A DNA stretch of 64,000 nucleotides, from assembly GCF_030499535.1 (NCBI RefSeq), contig NZ_JASTLB010000001.1, positions 4,154,001 through 4,218,000 of the forward strand, written 5' to 3'. Below, piece after piece: positions 33,353-41,999 of the stretch (positions are counted from its first letter, which is position 1; every line of letters starts with the position of its first letter). This stretch comes from Streptomyces sp. TG1A-8 (GTDB taxonomy: Bacteria > Actinomycetota > Actinomycetes > Streptomycetales > Streptomycetaceae). The notes under the pieces were generated by a model. It was not told the DNA's origin and ran no database searches. It worked only from the letters and a program-made list of their open reading frames with translations. The position numbers and the translations under genes were made by a program.

Positions 33353-34233
33353 GCAGGGTCAGCCTCGAAGGGCAGGTCGCCGTCGTCACCGGAGCGGCCC
33401 GCGGTGTCGGCGAACTGCTGGCGCGCAAACTCTCCGCGCGCGGCGCCAAGGTGGCGCTGGTCGGGCTGGAGGAGGAGGCGCTCAAGGAGGTCACCGCCCG
33501 GCTGCACAGCGACAGCGCCCACTGGTACGCCGACGTCACCGACCACGAGGCGATGAGCCGGGTGGCGCAGGAGGTGAAGGAGCGGTTCGGGAAGGTCGAC
33601 ATCGTGGTCGCCAACGCCGGTGTGGCGACCGGCGGCCCGTTCATCGACTCCGACCCGCAGGCCTGGCGCCGCGTGATCGAGGTCAACCTGATCGGATCGG
33701 CGGTGACGGCGCGGGCGTTCCTGCCGGTGCTGGTCGAGAGCCGCGGCTACCTGCTGCAGGTCGCCTCGCTCGCGGCGATCACCCCGGCGCCGATGATGTC
33801 GGCGTACTGCGCCTCCAAGTCGGGCGTGGAGGCGTACGCGCACAGCCTGCGCGCCGAGGTCGGCTACCAGGGCGTGCGCGTCGGCGTCGCCTACCTGTCG
33901 TGGACCGACACCGACATGGTGCGCGGCGCCGACCGGGACGACGTCATGCGGGAGCTGCGGCAGCGGCTGCCGTGGCCGTCGAACAAGACGTACCCGCTGG
34001 GCCCGGCGGTGGACCGGATCGTGGAGGGCATCGAGCGGCGTTCGGCGCACGTGTACGGGCAGTGGTGGCTGCGGGGCATGCAGGGCGTGCGCGGATACCT
34101 GCCGGCGATCATCGGGACCGTCGGCCGGCGCGAGATGCAGCGGTTCGCGCCGCGGCTGCAGGGAATGCGTTCCGGACTCGTCGGCGCAGGTGGGGAGGCG
34201 GACGAGGCGGCGCGCGCCACGTACCGTAACTGA
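33349..34233 (+). CDS. short-chain dehydrogenase/reductase
   Basis: 294 residues of a classical SDR. The cofactor motif is VVTGAARGVGELLAR, NAG is in VVANAGVATGG, the catalytic Ser is in LLQVASLAA and Tyr/Lys are in AYCASKSGVEAY. A C-terminal extension of 60 residues (VYGQWWLRGMQGVRGYLP) is typical of lipid-associated actinobacterial SDRs. ATG 33349 overlaps the hydrolase stop and follows GGAGG. It should interconvert the alcohol and ketone at the entry of the BVMO pathway. Confidence 0.92.
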   Translation: MSRVSLEGQVAVVTGAARGVGELLARKLSARGAKVALVGLEEEALKEVTARLHSDSAHWYADVTDHEAMSRVAQEVKERFGKVDIVVANAGVATGGPFIDSDPQAWRRVIEVNLIGSAVTARAFLPVLVESRGYLLQVASLAAITPAPMMSAYCASKSGVEAYAHSLRAEVGYQGVRVGVAYLSWTDTDMVRGADRDDVMRELRQRLPWPSNKTYPLGPAVDRIVEGIERRSAHVYGQWWLRGMQGVRGYLPAIIGTVGRREMQRFAPRLQGMRSGLVGAGGEADEAARATYRN

Positions 34234-34254
34234 TCGACATGCGCAGCGTGTTCG

Positions 34255-34310
34255 CCCGTGTGAGTCTGGTCGAGGCCCCACCGGGGGGCCGACCCCCAGC
34301 CTCACACGGG
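34255..34310 (+). terminator. long stem-loop between the SDR operon and a small gene
   Basis: Ten-base perfect arms CCCGTGTGAG and CTCACACGGG enclose a second GC-rich stem (GGCCCC/GGGGCC and GGTCG/CGACC). It starts 22 bases after the SDR stop and ends 11 bases before the next ATG, overlapping its GGGAG site. It could terminate the SDR operon or fold the leader of the small gene. Confidence 0.6.
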
Positions 34311-34321
34311 AGTGAACCCAC

Positions 34322-34573
34322 ATGGGTATGAAGGACCAGTTCCAGGAGAAGGCCGGCGAGCGGCAGGATCGGGCCGGGCAGAGGATCGGCGAGGCCCGTG
34401 AGAAGGCCGGCCGGCGCGGCCAGCAGCGGCCCGAGCGCGGCCAGCAGCGGCCCGAGCGGGACCGGCAGCGGCCCGAGCGCGGCCAGGAGCAGCCGGAGCG
34501 CGGTCGCCCGGGCACGCCCGGCGCGGGCGAGCGGGACAGGGGGGACCGCTTCGAAGACGGCCACCGGTCCTGA
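34322..34573 (+). CDS. 83-residue hydrophilic repeat protein
   Basis: MGMKDQFQEKAGERQDRAGQ opens an amphipathic, CsbD-like N-terminus (about residues 1-30). It is followed by four degenerate copies of RPERGQQ/RPERDRQ and a Gly/Asp/Arg tail. Composition is over half Gln/Arg/Glu/Gly, so it is probably disordered. Start ATG 34322 with GGGAG 10 bases upstream. The family is known to me only as a Streptomyces hypothetical; the CsbD resemblance suggests a stress role, but weakly. Confidence 0.6.
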   Translation: MGMKDQFQEKAGERQDRAGQRIGEAREKAGRRGQQRPERGQQRPERDRQRPERGQEQPERGRPGTPGAGERDRGDRFEDGHRS

Positions 34574-34640
34574 CGCCGGCCCGGACCCGTGGCGTGGGGT
34601 GTCCTCCGCTCCGGAGGGCGCCCCGCGCCCGTGCGGACCC

Positions 34641-37600
34641 TCACGCGGTCGGCCTCGGCGGCAGTTCCGGCCGGGAGCGGTCCGGCACGTCGCCGCGGTC
34701 CGGGGGCACCGCCGCCGGGTCGGCCTCCAGCAGGTCCAGCGCGAGCCGCACCGCGTCGTCCAGTTGGGCGTGGCGGCCCTCGGCCCAGTCCAGGGGGGTG
34801 CGCAGGACCTCCAGGTCGGGGGCGACGCCGTGGTTCTCCACGGACCAGCCGTAGGCGTCGAACCAGGCGGCGTTCATCGGGACCGTGATGACGGTGCCGT
34901 CCCCGAGGCGGTGGCGGCCGGTCATGCCGACGACGCCGCCCCAGGTGCGCTGGCCGACCACCGGGCCGAGTCCGAGCAGTTTGAAGGCGGCGATGATCAT
35001 GTCGCCGTCGGAGGAGGTCGCCTCGTCGGCGAGCGCCACCACCGGCCCGCGCGGGGCGTCCGAGGTGTACGACACCGGCTGCGCGCCCCGGGTGAGGTCC
35101 CAGCCGAGGATCGTGCGGGTCAGCTTCTCGACGACGAGTTCGCTGATGTGTCCGCCCGCGTTGCCGCGCACGTCCACGATCAGCGCGGGCCGGGACACCT
35201 CCATGCGCAGGTCCCGGTTGAACTGCGCCCAGCCCGAGCCGCCCATGTCCGGGATGTGCAGGTAGCCGCACTCACCGTCGCTCAGCTCCCGGACGACCCC
35301 ACGGCGTTTGGCCACCCAGTCCTGGTAGCGCAGCGGCCGCTCGTCGACGAGCGGGACGACGGCGACCCGCCGGGCCCGCCGCGTCCCGCCCGGTTCCGGG
35401 ACGAACGTCAGCTCCACCGTCGTGCCGCCCGAGCCGGCGAGCAGCGGGTAGGGCCCGGCCACCGGGTCGACGGGACGGCCGTCGACGTGGGTCAGCACGG
35501 CGCCCTCCCGGATCCCCGTGCCGGCCAGCGGCGAGCGTGCCCTGGAGTCGGAGGAGTCGCCGGGCAGGACCCGCCGGACCGTCCAGCCGCCGTCCCGCAG
35601 GACGAGGTTGGCGCCGAGCAGGCCCTGCCGGCGCTGGTAGTGGGCCGGGCCCTCGTCGCGGCGGGCGGCGGTGACGTAGGCGTGCGAGGTGCCCAGTTCG
35701 CCCAGGACCTCGCGCAGCAGGTCGGCGAACTCGTCGGGGGAGCAGACGCGGTCGACCAGCGGCCGGTACTGGCCGAGCACGGCGTCCCAGTCGATGCCGC
35801 ACATGCCCGGGTCCCAGAAGTGGGCGCGGATGAGGCGGCCGGCCTCCTCGTAGGCCTGGCGCCACTCGGCGGCCGGGTCGACGTGGTGCAGGATGCGGCG
35901 CGAGTCGATCCACACGGTCGAGTCGCCGTCGCCGGGCTCGGTCGAGGGCACCGCCCGCAGGTCGCCCTCGTCGACCACCACCAGCCGGGTGCCGTCGCCG
36001 CTCACCGCGAACCAGTCGAGGTGGTCGACCAGTTCGGACTTCTTCGCCTTGGCGATGTTGAAGTACTCCAGCGTCGGCCGCCCGCTGGTGTCGGCCGGGT
36101 TGGCGAAGGTCTCGCCGAGCGCGCCGGAGATGGGCCAGCGCAGCCAGACCAGTCCGCCGCCCGCGACCGGGTACAGCGCCGAGTACTTGGAGGCGATGAC
36201 CGGGAACGGGGTCACCCGGTTCTCCAGGCCCTCCACCTCCACGGTGACCGTGCCGCTCTCGCCGGCCCCCTCGTCCGCCAGGGGGTCCAGTCCGCCGGCG
36301 GCCGGGCGGCCCTCGGGGCTCAGCGCGAACGGGGAGGGGGTGGCCGAGGACAGCGGGACCAGGTACGGGCGGCAGCCCAGCGGGAAGGAGAGGTCGCCGG
36401 TGTGGACGTCGTAGACCGGGTCGAAGCCGCGCCAGGACAGGAAGGCGAGGTAGCGGCCGTCGCGGGTGAAGACGGGGTTCTCGTCCTCGAAGCGGCCGTC
36501 GGTCACGTCCACGGTGTGCCGGTCCTCGATGCGGGCCAGCTTGATCTGCCGCAGGGAGCGGCCGATGCCCGGGTGGGACCAGGCCAGCCAGCCGCCGTCC
36601 GGGGAGAAGGCGAGGTCGCGCACGGGCCCGTTGCCGGACCGCACCAGCTCGGTCACGCCCCCGGACGGACGGCCCCCGCCGCCCCCCGGGTCCCCGCCCC
36701 CCGCACCACCCTCCCCGCTCCCCGTGCCCCCCGCATCCTCCGTGCCCTCCCCGCTCCCCGTGCCCCCCGCATCCTCCGTGCCCTTCCCGCTGTCCCCGCC
36801 CCCCGTGCCCTCCGCATCCTCGCTCGCGTCGATCAGCAGCAGCCGTCCGTCGTGCGAGGCGACGGCCAGGCGTCCGCCCGGCGGGTCCGACACCATCTCC
36901 AGGACGCGTCCCAGCTCGCCGGAGGCCAGGCGGCGCGGGGCGCGGTCGCCGGTGGCGCGGGGCAGCTGGGCGATCTCGACGGCGTCCTCGCCCTCGGCGT
37001 CCGTCACGTACGCCACCCGCCCGGTCGAGCCGAGCATCTCCGGCAGCCGGACCCGCACGCCCGGCCGGTCCGTGATCGTGCGGGCCGGGCCGTCGCGGTG
37101 CGTGAGCCAGTACAGGCTGCCGCGGACCACGACGGCACTGGCCCGCCCGGTCTCGTCCACGGAGACGCCGTCCACGTGGTGCGCGGCCGGCACCTGGTAG
37201 CGGCGGCGCCCCGGACACGCCCCGCCGAGCCGGACGTCGAGCCGGCGGGGCGCGGCGCCCGCGGCGAGGTCGTCCACGAGCCACAGCTCGCCCGCGCACT
37301 GGTAGACCACCCGGGTGCCGTCGCTGGCGGCGTTGCGGGCGTAGAAGGCGTCGTGGTCGGTGTGGCGGCGCAGGTCGGTGCCGTCGTGGGCGCAGGAGTA
37401 CAGGTTGCCGACGCCCTCGTGGTCGGAGAGGAAGGCGATCCGGCCGCCGGCGAACACGGGCGAGTCGAGGTGGCCGCCGATGTCCGGCAGCAGCCGCTGC
37501 CCGTGCAGCCACAGCCGTCCCGTGGCACCGCCCCGGTACCGCTTCCAGGCGGCCGGTTCGTGCGGCGGGGTGCCGGTGAGCAGCAGCGTCCTGCGCTCGC

Positions 37601-38042
37601 CGGCGAGGTCGGCGACCTGCAGGTCCGAAACGGGTCCCCAGGGCAGTCTGCGGCCCGGGTCGCCGTCGGTGGTCACCTTGTGGGCCCAGGTGAAGTAGGA
37701 GAAGGGCTCGCCGTGCGAGGCGACGGCGAGGATGTCGCTGCGGCCGTCCGCGTCGGGCGGCGTCCAGCCGCGGACCCGGGTGTCGGCGCTGCCCCAGTAC
37801 GTCAGCTGCCGGGCGGGCCCGCCGTCGACGGCGACGAGGTGGATCTCGGGCGCCAGGCTGCGCCAGGTCGTGTAGGCGATGTGGCGGCCGTCGGGCGAGA
37901 AGCGGGGGTGTCCGGCCTTGGTGCGGTCCACGGTGAGGCGCCAGGCACGGCCCGGGGCGTCCAGGGGGGCCAGCCACAGGTCGTCCTCGGACACGAAGCA
38001 GACCAGGTCGCCGCTGAGGTGGGGAAGGCGCAGATAGCTCAC
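34641..38042 (-). CDS. tricorn protease homologue
   Basis: 1133 residues. A six-bladed propeller (about 1-330) and a seven-bladed one (about 340-690) gate substrates. A PDZ domain is at about 800-880 and the C1/C2 catalytic domains surround it. The active site is visible as Ser-His in LGTSHAYV, nucleophile Ser in EATSSDGDM and Glu in SVENHGVAPD. The enzyme degrades oligopeptides downstream of the proteasome. GTG 38042 is chosen because no other start keeps the first blade. An acidic Gly-rich tandem repeat (EDAGGTGSGEG) is inserted between propeller blades. Confidence 0.94.
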   Translation of the reverse strand: MSYLRLPHLSGDLVCFVSEDDLWLAPLDAPGRAWRLTVDRTKAGHPRFSPDGRHIAYTTWRSLAPEIHLVAVDGGPARQLTYWGSADTRVRGWTPPDADGRSDILAVASHGEPFSYFTWAHKVTTDGDPGRRLPWGPVSDLQVADLAGERRTLLLTGTPPHEPAAWKRYRGGATGRLWLHGQRLLPDIGGHLDSPVFAGGRIAFLSDHEGVGNLYSCAHDGTDLRRHTDHDAFYARNAASDGTRVVYQCAGELWLVDDLAAGAAPRRLDVRLGGACPGRRRYQVPAAHHVDGVSVDETGRASAVVVRGSLYWLTHRDGPARTITDRPGVRVRLPEMLGSTGRVAYVTDAEGEDAVEIAQLPRATGDRAPRRLASGELGRVLEMVSDPPGGRLAVASHDGRLLLIDASEDAEGTGGGDSGKGTEDAGGTGSGEGTEDAGGTGSGEGGAGGGDPGGGGGRPSGGVTELVRSGNGPVRDLAFSPDGGWLAWSHPGIGRSLRQIKLARIEDRHTVDVTDGRFEDENPVFTRDGRYLAFLSWRGFDPVYDVHTGDLSFPLGCRPYLVPLSSATPSPFALSPEGRPAAGGLDPLADEGAGESGTVTVEVEGLENRVTPFPVIASKYSALYPVAGGGLVWLRWPISGALGETFANPADTSGRPTLEYFNIAKAKKSELVDHLDWFAVSGDGTRLVVVDEGDLRAVPSTEPGDGDSTVWIDSRRILHHVDPAAEWRQAYEEAGRLIRAHFWDPGMCGIDWDAVLGQYRPLVDRVCSPDEFADLLREVLGELGTSHAYVTAARRDEGPAHYQRRQGLLGANLVLRDGGWTVRRVLPGDSSDSRARSPLAGTGIREGAVLTHVDGRPVDPVAGPYPLLAGSGGTTVELTFVPEPGGTRRARRVAVVPLVDERPLRYQDWVAKRRGVVRELSDGECGYLHIPDMGGSGWAQFNRDLRMEVSRPALIVDVRGNAGGHISELVVEKLTRTILGWDLTRGAQPVSYTSDAPRGPVVALADEATSSDGDMIIAAFKLLGLGPVVGQRTWGGVVGMTGRHRLGDGTVITVPMNAAWFDAYGWSVENHGVAPDLEVLRTPLDWAEGRHAQLDDAVRLALDLLEADPAAVPPDRGDVPDRSRPELPPRPTA
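36700..36790. repeat. in-frame minisatellite in the tricorn propeller
   Basis: Two near-identical copies of about 48 bases containing CTCCCCGCTCCCCGTGCCCC encode EDAGGTGSGEGT-type repeats on the minus strand (tricorn residues about 415-450). It sits in a loop, so length change should be tolerated. Confidence 0.75.
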
Positions 38043-38113
38043 CTCCCCATGCTTTTCCGGGTGCGGAAGCCGGGCAACTTATATGGAACCGACACTCGTG
38101 ACCCACGGCACGT

Positions 38114-38175
38114 ACGAAACCGTTTCGTTTCGCAGAGTGGTGCGGTACATTCAGTGGTGTACGAAACCGTGTCGT
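38114..38175 (+). promoter_or_regulatory. twin TetR-type operators ACGAAAC-N-GTTTCGT
   Basis: ACGAAACCGTTTCGT (38114-38128) has perfect 7-bp arms. The second copy ACGAAACCGTGTCGT (38161-38175) has one mismatch. They are 47 bases apart in the divergent tricorn/TetR gap, flanking TACATT (38146-38151), a likely -10. The arrangement suggests autoregulation of the TetR-MMPL unit and possible repression of tricorn too. Confidence 0.75.
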
Positions 38176-38221
38176 CCGAAGCGGGACGCCGGGCCGTCCG
38201 GGAGCGGAGAGGGTGAGGCAG

Positions 38222-38821
38222 ATGACCGAGGCCGCCACCGCGCGCCGCAGCCGGATCACGCCCGAGCGCGAGGCCGAGCTCTACGGGGCCGTCCTCGACC
38301 TGCTCCGGGAGGTCGGGTACGACGCCCTCACCATGGACGCCGTGGCCGCCCGCACCCGGTCCAGCAAGGCCACCCTCTACCGCCAGTGGGGCGGCAAGGC
38401 CGAACTGGTCGCCAGGGCGATCCGCCAGACCAAGCCGGTCCGGATCTCCGACGTCGACACCGGATCGCTGCGCGGTGACTTCCACGCCTTCGTCGCCCGC
38501 GAGGACGACTGCGGCATGGAGCAGAACAACGCGCTGATGCGGGGCCTGGCCATGGCGACGCACACGAACCCGGACCTGCTCAAGGCGTTCCGCGAGCAGG
38601 TCGTCGAACCCGAGATGGCGGAGTTCCGGCGGGTGCTCCAGCGGGCCGTCGACCGGGGCGAGGTCGCCCCGGACAACCCGGCCCTGCAGTTCGTGGTGCA
38701 CATGGTGATCGGCGCGCTCGCCATGCGGGCGATCATCGAGGACAGGCCACCCACCCAGGCGTTCCTGCGTTCGTACATCGACGCCGTGGTCCTCCCCGCC
38801 CTCGGCGTCCCCACCGCCTGA
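38222..38821 (+). CDS. TetR-family regulator of an MMPL exporter
   Basis: 199 residues. The DNA-binding domain (TPEREAELYGAVLDLLREVG, then TMDAVAARTRSSKATLYRQWG) is at about 13-62. The ligand half includes the C-terminal TetR_C motif with MEQNNALMRGLAMATHTNPD. ATG 38222 with GGAGAGGG upstream. The MMPL gene follows after 103 bases and the twin operators precede, so it likely represses this unit until substrate arrives. Confidence 0.92.
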   Translation: MTEAATARRSRITPEREAELYGAVLDLLREVGYDALTMDAVAARTRSSKATLYRQWGGKAELVARAIRQTKPVRISDVDTGSLRGDFHAFVAREDDCGMEQNNALMRGLAMATHTNPDLLKAFREQVVEPEMAEFRRVLQRAVDRGEVAPDNPALQFVVHMVIGALAMRAIIEDRPPTQAFLRSYIDAVVLPALGVPTA

Positions 38822-38924
38822 CCACCTTCCCCAGCAAGCCCACCACCTGACGTCACCGCTCACGTCGTCGGGCTGACAGCCCCTGCCCAGACACACCAAA
38901 CGACCTGATCGGGAGTACGCCCCC

Positions 38925-41129
38925 GTGGCCACGTTGCTCTACAAACTCGGCCGTCTCGCCTTCCGGCGGCGCCACTTCGCCGCCCTGCTGTGGGTCGCCC
39001 TGCTGACCCTCGCCGGGGTGGGCGCCGCCTCCGCGCCGGCCGCCGGCAACACGTCCTTCTCCGTTCCCGGGACGGAGGCCCAGAAGGCCTTCGACCTGCT
39101 GGAACAGCGCTTCCCCGGCGTGAGCGCCGACGGCGCGACCGCCCGGGTCGTCTTCAAGGCGCCGAACGGCGGGAAGATGACCGGCAGGCGGAACAAGGCG
39201 GCCGTCGAACACACCGTCGAGGAGCTGCGCAGCGGCTCCGAGGTCGCCTCCGTCGCCGACCCCTACACCGGGCACGCCGTCAGCAAGGACGGCACGATCG
39301 CCTACGCCTCGGTGCACTACGGGGTCTCCGGCATGGAGCTGGAGGACTCCTCCCGCGACGCGCTGAAGCGGGCCGCGCAGGACGCGCGGGACGCCGGGCT
39401 CACCGTCGAGATCGGCGGCGACGCGCTCAACGCGACCCCCGAGACCGGCTCCAGCGAGGTCATCGGCATCGCCGTCGCGGCCGTCGTCCTCGTCATCACC
39501 TTCGGCTCACTGCTCGCCGCCGGACTCCCGCTGCTGACCGCGCTCATCGGCGTCGGCATCGGCGTCTCCGCCGTCACCGCGCTCGCCGCCCCCCTCGACC
39601 TGGGCTCCACCACCTCCACCCTGGCATCGATGATCGGCCTGGCCGTCGGCATCGACTACGCCCTGTTCATCGTCTCCCGCTACCGCGCCGAACTGGCCGA
39701 GGGGCGCGAGCGCGAGGAGGCCGCCGGACGCGCCGTCGGCACCGCCGGCTCCGCGGTCGTCTTCGCGGGCCTCACCGTCGTCATCGCCCTGGTCGGCCTG
39801 TCCGTGGTCAACATCCCGACGCTCACCAAGATGGGCGTCGCCGCCGCCGGCACCGTCGCCATCGCGGTCCTCATCGCCCTCACCCTGATCCCGGCACTGC
39901 TCGGCTACGCCGGCCGCAGGGTCAGGCCGGCCGGCGAGAAGAGCAGGCTGCTCGGCGGCGGACGCACGCCCGAGCGACCGGCCCGGCCCAACATGGGCAC
40001 CCGCTGGGCGGGCTTCGTCGTCCGCCGCCCGGTCGCCGTCCTGCTGCTCGGCGTGGTCGGCCTCAGTGCGGCGGCGGTCCCGGCCGCCTCCCTCGAACTG
40101 GGCCTGCCCGACGACGGCTCCCAGCCGGTCTCCACCACCCAGCGCCGCGCCTACGACCTGCTGTCCGAGGGCTTCGGACCGGGCTTCAACGGCCCCCTGA
40201 CGGTCGTCGTCGACGCGAAGCGCAGCCCGCACCCCAAGACGGCCTTCACCGAGGTCGGTGACGAGATCAAGGGACTGAAGGACGTCGTCACGGTCACCCC
40301 GGCGGCGCCCAACAAGGCGGGCGACACCGCGATGATCACCGTCGTCCCGCGCTCCAAGCCGTCCTCGGCCACCACCGAGGACCTGGTGCACGCCATCCGC
40401 GACAAGGGCGCCGACATCAGCCGGGACACCGACGCCCGGATCCTGGTCACCGGCTCGACGGCGATGAACATCGACGTCTCGCAGAAGCTGAACGACGCCC
40501 TGCTGCCCTACCTCGCCCTGGTCGTCGGCCTGGCCTTCCTCCTGCTCATCGTGGTGTTCCGCTCGGTCCTCGTCCCGCTGAAGGCGGCCCTCGGCTTCCT
40601 GCTCAGCGTGCTGGCCGCCCTCGGCGCGGTGGTCGCGGTCTTCCAGTGGGGCTGGCTGTCCGGCCTCATGAACGTCGAGCAGACCGGACCGGTCATGTCG
40701 ATGATGCCGATCTTCATGGTCGGCGTGGTCTTCGGCCTCGCCATGGACTACGAGGTGTTCCTCGTGACCCGCATGCGCGAGGCCCACGTCCAGGGCGAGA
40801 AGCCGAGCCAGGCGGTGGTGACCGGCTTCCGCCACAGCGCCCGCGTCGTCACGGCCGCCGCCGTCATCATGATCGCCGTCTTCTCCGGCTTCATCGGCTC
40901 CAGCGAGTCGATGGTCAAGATGATCGGCTTCGGCCTCGCCGTCGCCGTCTTCTTCGACGCGTTCGTCGTCCGCATGGCCATCGTCCCCGCGGTCCTCGCC
41001 CTGCTCGGCAAGCGGGCCTGGTGGCTGCCCGGCTGGCTCGACCGCGCCCTGCCCGACGTCGACGTCGAGGGCGAGGGGCTGCGCGCGGCGGCGGACCCCG
41101 AGGGGCAGAAGGAACTGGTGGGCGTCTGA
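38925..41129 (+). CDS. MMPL/RND-family transporter
   Basis: 734 residues. Two related halves each have one helix, an outer domain and a bundle of five helices. Half one has TM1 ALLWVALLTLAGVGA and GLAVGIDYALFIVSRYR (the Asp in this motif relays protons). Half two has GVVFGLAMDYEVFLVTRMRE with the same Asp-Tyr. The family exports lipids, siderophores or drugs by proton motive force. GTG 38925; a GGGAG sits 12 bases upstream. It lies behind the TetR gene as its likely target. The cytoplasmic tail is short and acidic. Confidence 0.93.
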   Translation: MATLLYKLGRLAFRRRHFAALLWVALLTLAGVGAASAPAAGNTSFSVPGTEAQKAFDLLEQRFPGVSADGATARVVFKAPNGGKMTGRRNKAAVEHTVEELRSGSEVASVADPYTGHAVSKDGTIAYASVHYGVSGMELEDSSRDALKRAAQDARDAGLTVEIGGDALNATPETGSSEVIGIAVAAVVLVITFGSLLAAGLPLLTALIGVGIGVSAVTALAAPLDLGSTTSTLASMIGLAVGIDYALFIVSRYRAELAEGREREEAAGRAVGTAGSAVVFAGLTVVIALVGLSVVNIPTLTKMGVAAAGTVAIAVLIALTLIPALLGYAGRRVRPAGEKSRLLGGGRTPERPARPNMGTRWAGFVVRRPVAVLLLGVVGLSAAAVPAASLELGLPDDGSQPVSTTQRRAYDLLSEGFGPGFNGPLTVVVDAKRSPHPKTAFTEVGDEIKGLKDVVTVTPAAPNKAGDTAMITVVPRSKPSSATTEDLVHAIRDKGADISRDTDARILVTGSTAMNIDVSQKLNDALLPYLALVVGLAFLLLIVVFRSVLVPLKAALGFLLSVLAALGAVVAVFQWGWLSGLMNVEQTGPVMSMMPIFMVGVVFGLAMDYEVFLVTRMREAHVQGEKPSQAVVTGFRHSARVVTAAAVIMIAVFSGFIGSSESMVKMIGFGLAVAVFFDAFVVRMAIVPAVLALLGKRAWWLPGWLDRALPDVDVEGEGLRAAADPEGQKELVGV

Positions 41130-41310
41130 CGCACCGCGCCCGGCGGCAGAGCGGCCGCTCCCGGACCCGACGCCTCCGACTTCGCCCGATGCCCCCGTCC
41201 GGGAGCGGCAAAACGGTCCACATCACGAACCACAACCGGTGGGGAGGCCGCTCCTCCACGCGCGCATGACCCTCCTGCACGACAGAAGCCCCGGCCCGCT
41301 TGGGTTCTAA

Positions 41311-41353
41311 CGGTCCTCGCAACACCCGCGATGTGTGGGGGTTGCGAGGACCG
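41311..41353. repeat. 13-bp perfect inverted repeat, likely IS end
   Basis: CGGTCCTCGCAAC (41311-41323) and its exact complement (41341-41353), with three more bases paired inside. It opens directly into a frame reading DDFSGLRERFVARLDA, which resembles the N-terminus of Streptomyces IS transposases (the IS701-like group). I read it as the end of a deleted IS. It could alternatively be a terminator for the MMPL gene. Nothing codes between 41130 and 41310. Confidence 0.5.
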
Positions 41354-41835
41354 CGGTCGTTGGACGCGATGATTTTTCGGGGCTGCGGGAGCGTTTCGTC
41401 GCGCGGCTGGATGCCGTGGGGAGCGTGACCGTGGCGGCCGCGAGCGGCTGCAGCAGCCCAAGCGACGAGGACACCGCGGCGAAGCCGGCCGGGAAGGCGA
41501 AGGCACTGAGCGTGGCGGAGGCGGCCACCACGTTCCAGCACGCGGTCACGAAGTTCGACGAAGACGGCGGCTGCATCGAGCAGGAGCCGGGGATGTGTGG
41601 GGAGCAGATGCAGGCGCTCATGGAGCCGGCGCGCGACCTGCGGAAGGCGGCGAACACCGACAAGAGCGCTGGGGCGGAGTTCTGGTCACCGGCGTACGCG
41701 CTGATCGACACCATGGAGGACGGCATCACGGTCGGTGAGGACCAGGGCGCCACGGCCGTGGGGACGAACCGGCCGGACGTCCTCGGCTCCGCTCACAAGC
41801 TGTCGGACTGGCTCGACGAACATCCCACCACCTGA
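41335..41835 (+). pseudogene. lipoprotein gene fused to a transposase-like N-terminus
   Basis: The 166-residue frame is chimeric. Residues 1-27 (MGVARTAVVGRDDFSGLRER and on) look like a transposase N-terminus. From about residue 30, VTVAAASGCSSPSDEDTAAKPAG reads as the end of a signal peptide and a lipobox (A-S-G-Cys). The mature lipoprotein then continues to the C-terminus (WSPAYALIDTMEDGITVGED, HKLSDWLDEHPTT). The basic and most of the hydrophobic part of the signal peptide are missing. Any product would stay in the cytoplasm. The fusion point is near 41420. Confidence 0.6.
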
Positions 41836-41904
41836 TGAGGTGGCTCCGGTCCCTTCCCGCGGAGCCTGCGCCGGGGCCACGCAAGTATGAGTGCTGACGT
41901 CCGA

Positions 41905-41937
41905 AAGCCCCCAACATCAAGTAGACGTAGGGGGCTT
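41905..41937. terminator. hairpin terminator after the lipoprotein frame
   Basis: AAGCCCCC and GGGGGCTT (8 bp, perfect) around a 17-base loop, 69 bases after the stop and before the HTH/TPR regulator. Confidence 0.65.
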
Positions 41938-41969
41938 CGCGGTCTCTCCCCCTCCGAGCAGGGGTACCG

Positions 41970-41989
41970 TTCCTAGTGAGCGCTAGGAA
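41970..41989 (+). promoter_or_regulatory. palindrome TTCCTAG-N6-CTAGGAA before the XRE gene
   Basis: Seven-base perfect arms end two bases before the GGAG of the ribosome-binding site of the regulator at 42000. TTCCTAG lies at a -10-like position. A 20-bp two-fold site here should be the autorepression operator of the XRE protein. Confidence 0.65.
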
Positions 41990-41999
41990 TGGAGCCGGT

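Noticed and set aside
34398..38216. A 1272-codon open frame on the plus strand
   Set aside because: It is the antisense of the tricorn protease gene; composition is Val/Gly/Ala/Asp shadow, with no domain. The minus strand carries conserved active-site residues.
41130..41310. Terminator for the MMPL gene at 41311 instead of an IS end
   Set aside because: Considered plausible and left open, but the repeat runs straight into a transposase-like frame, so IS end is preferred.
28520..41311. tRNA-Ala as the attachment site of an integrative element
   Set aside because: I found no repeat of its 3' end near the accessory region and no integrase next to it; the DNA between is ordinary chromosome.
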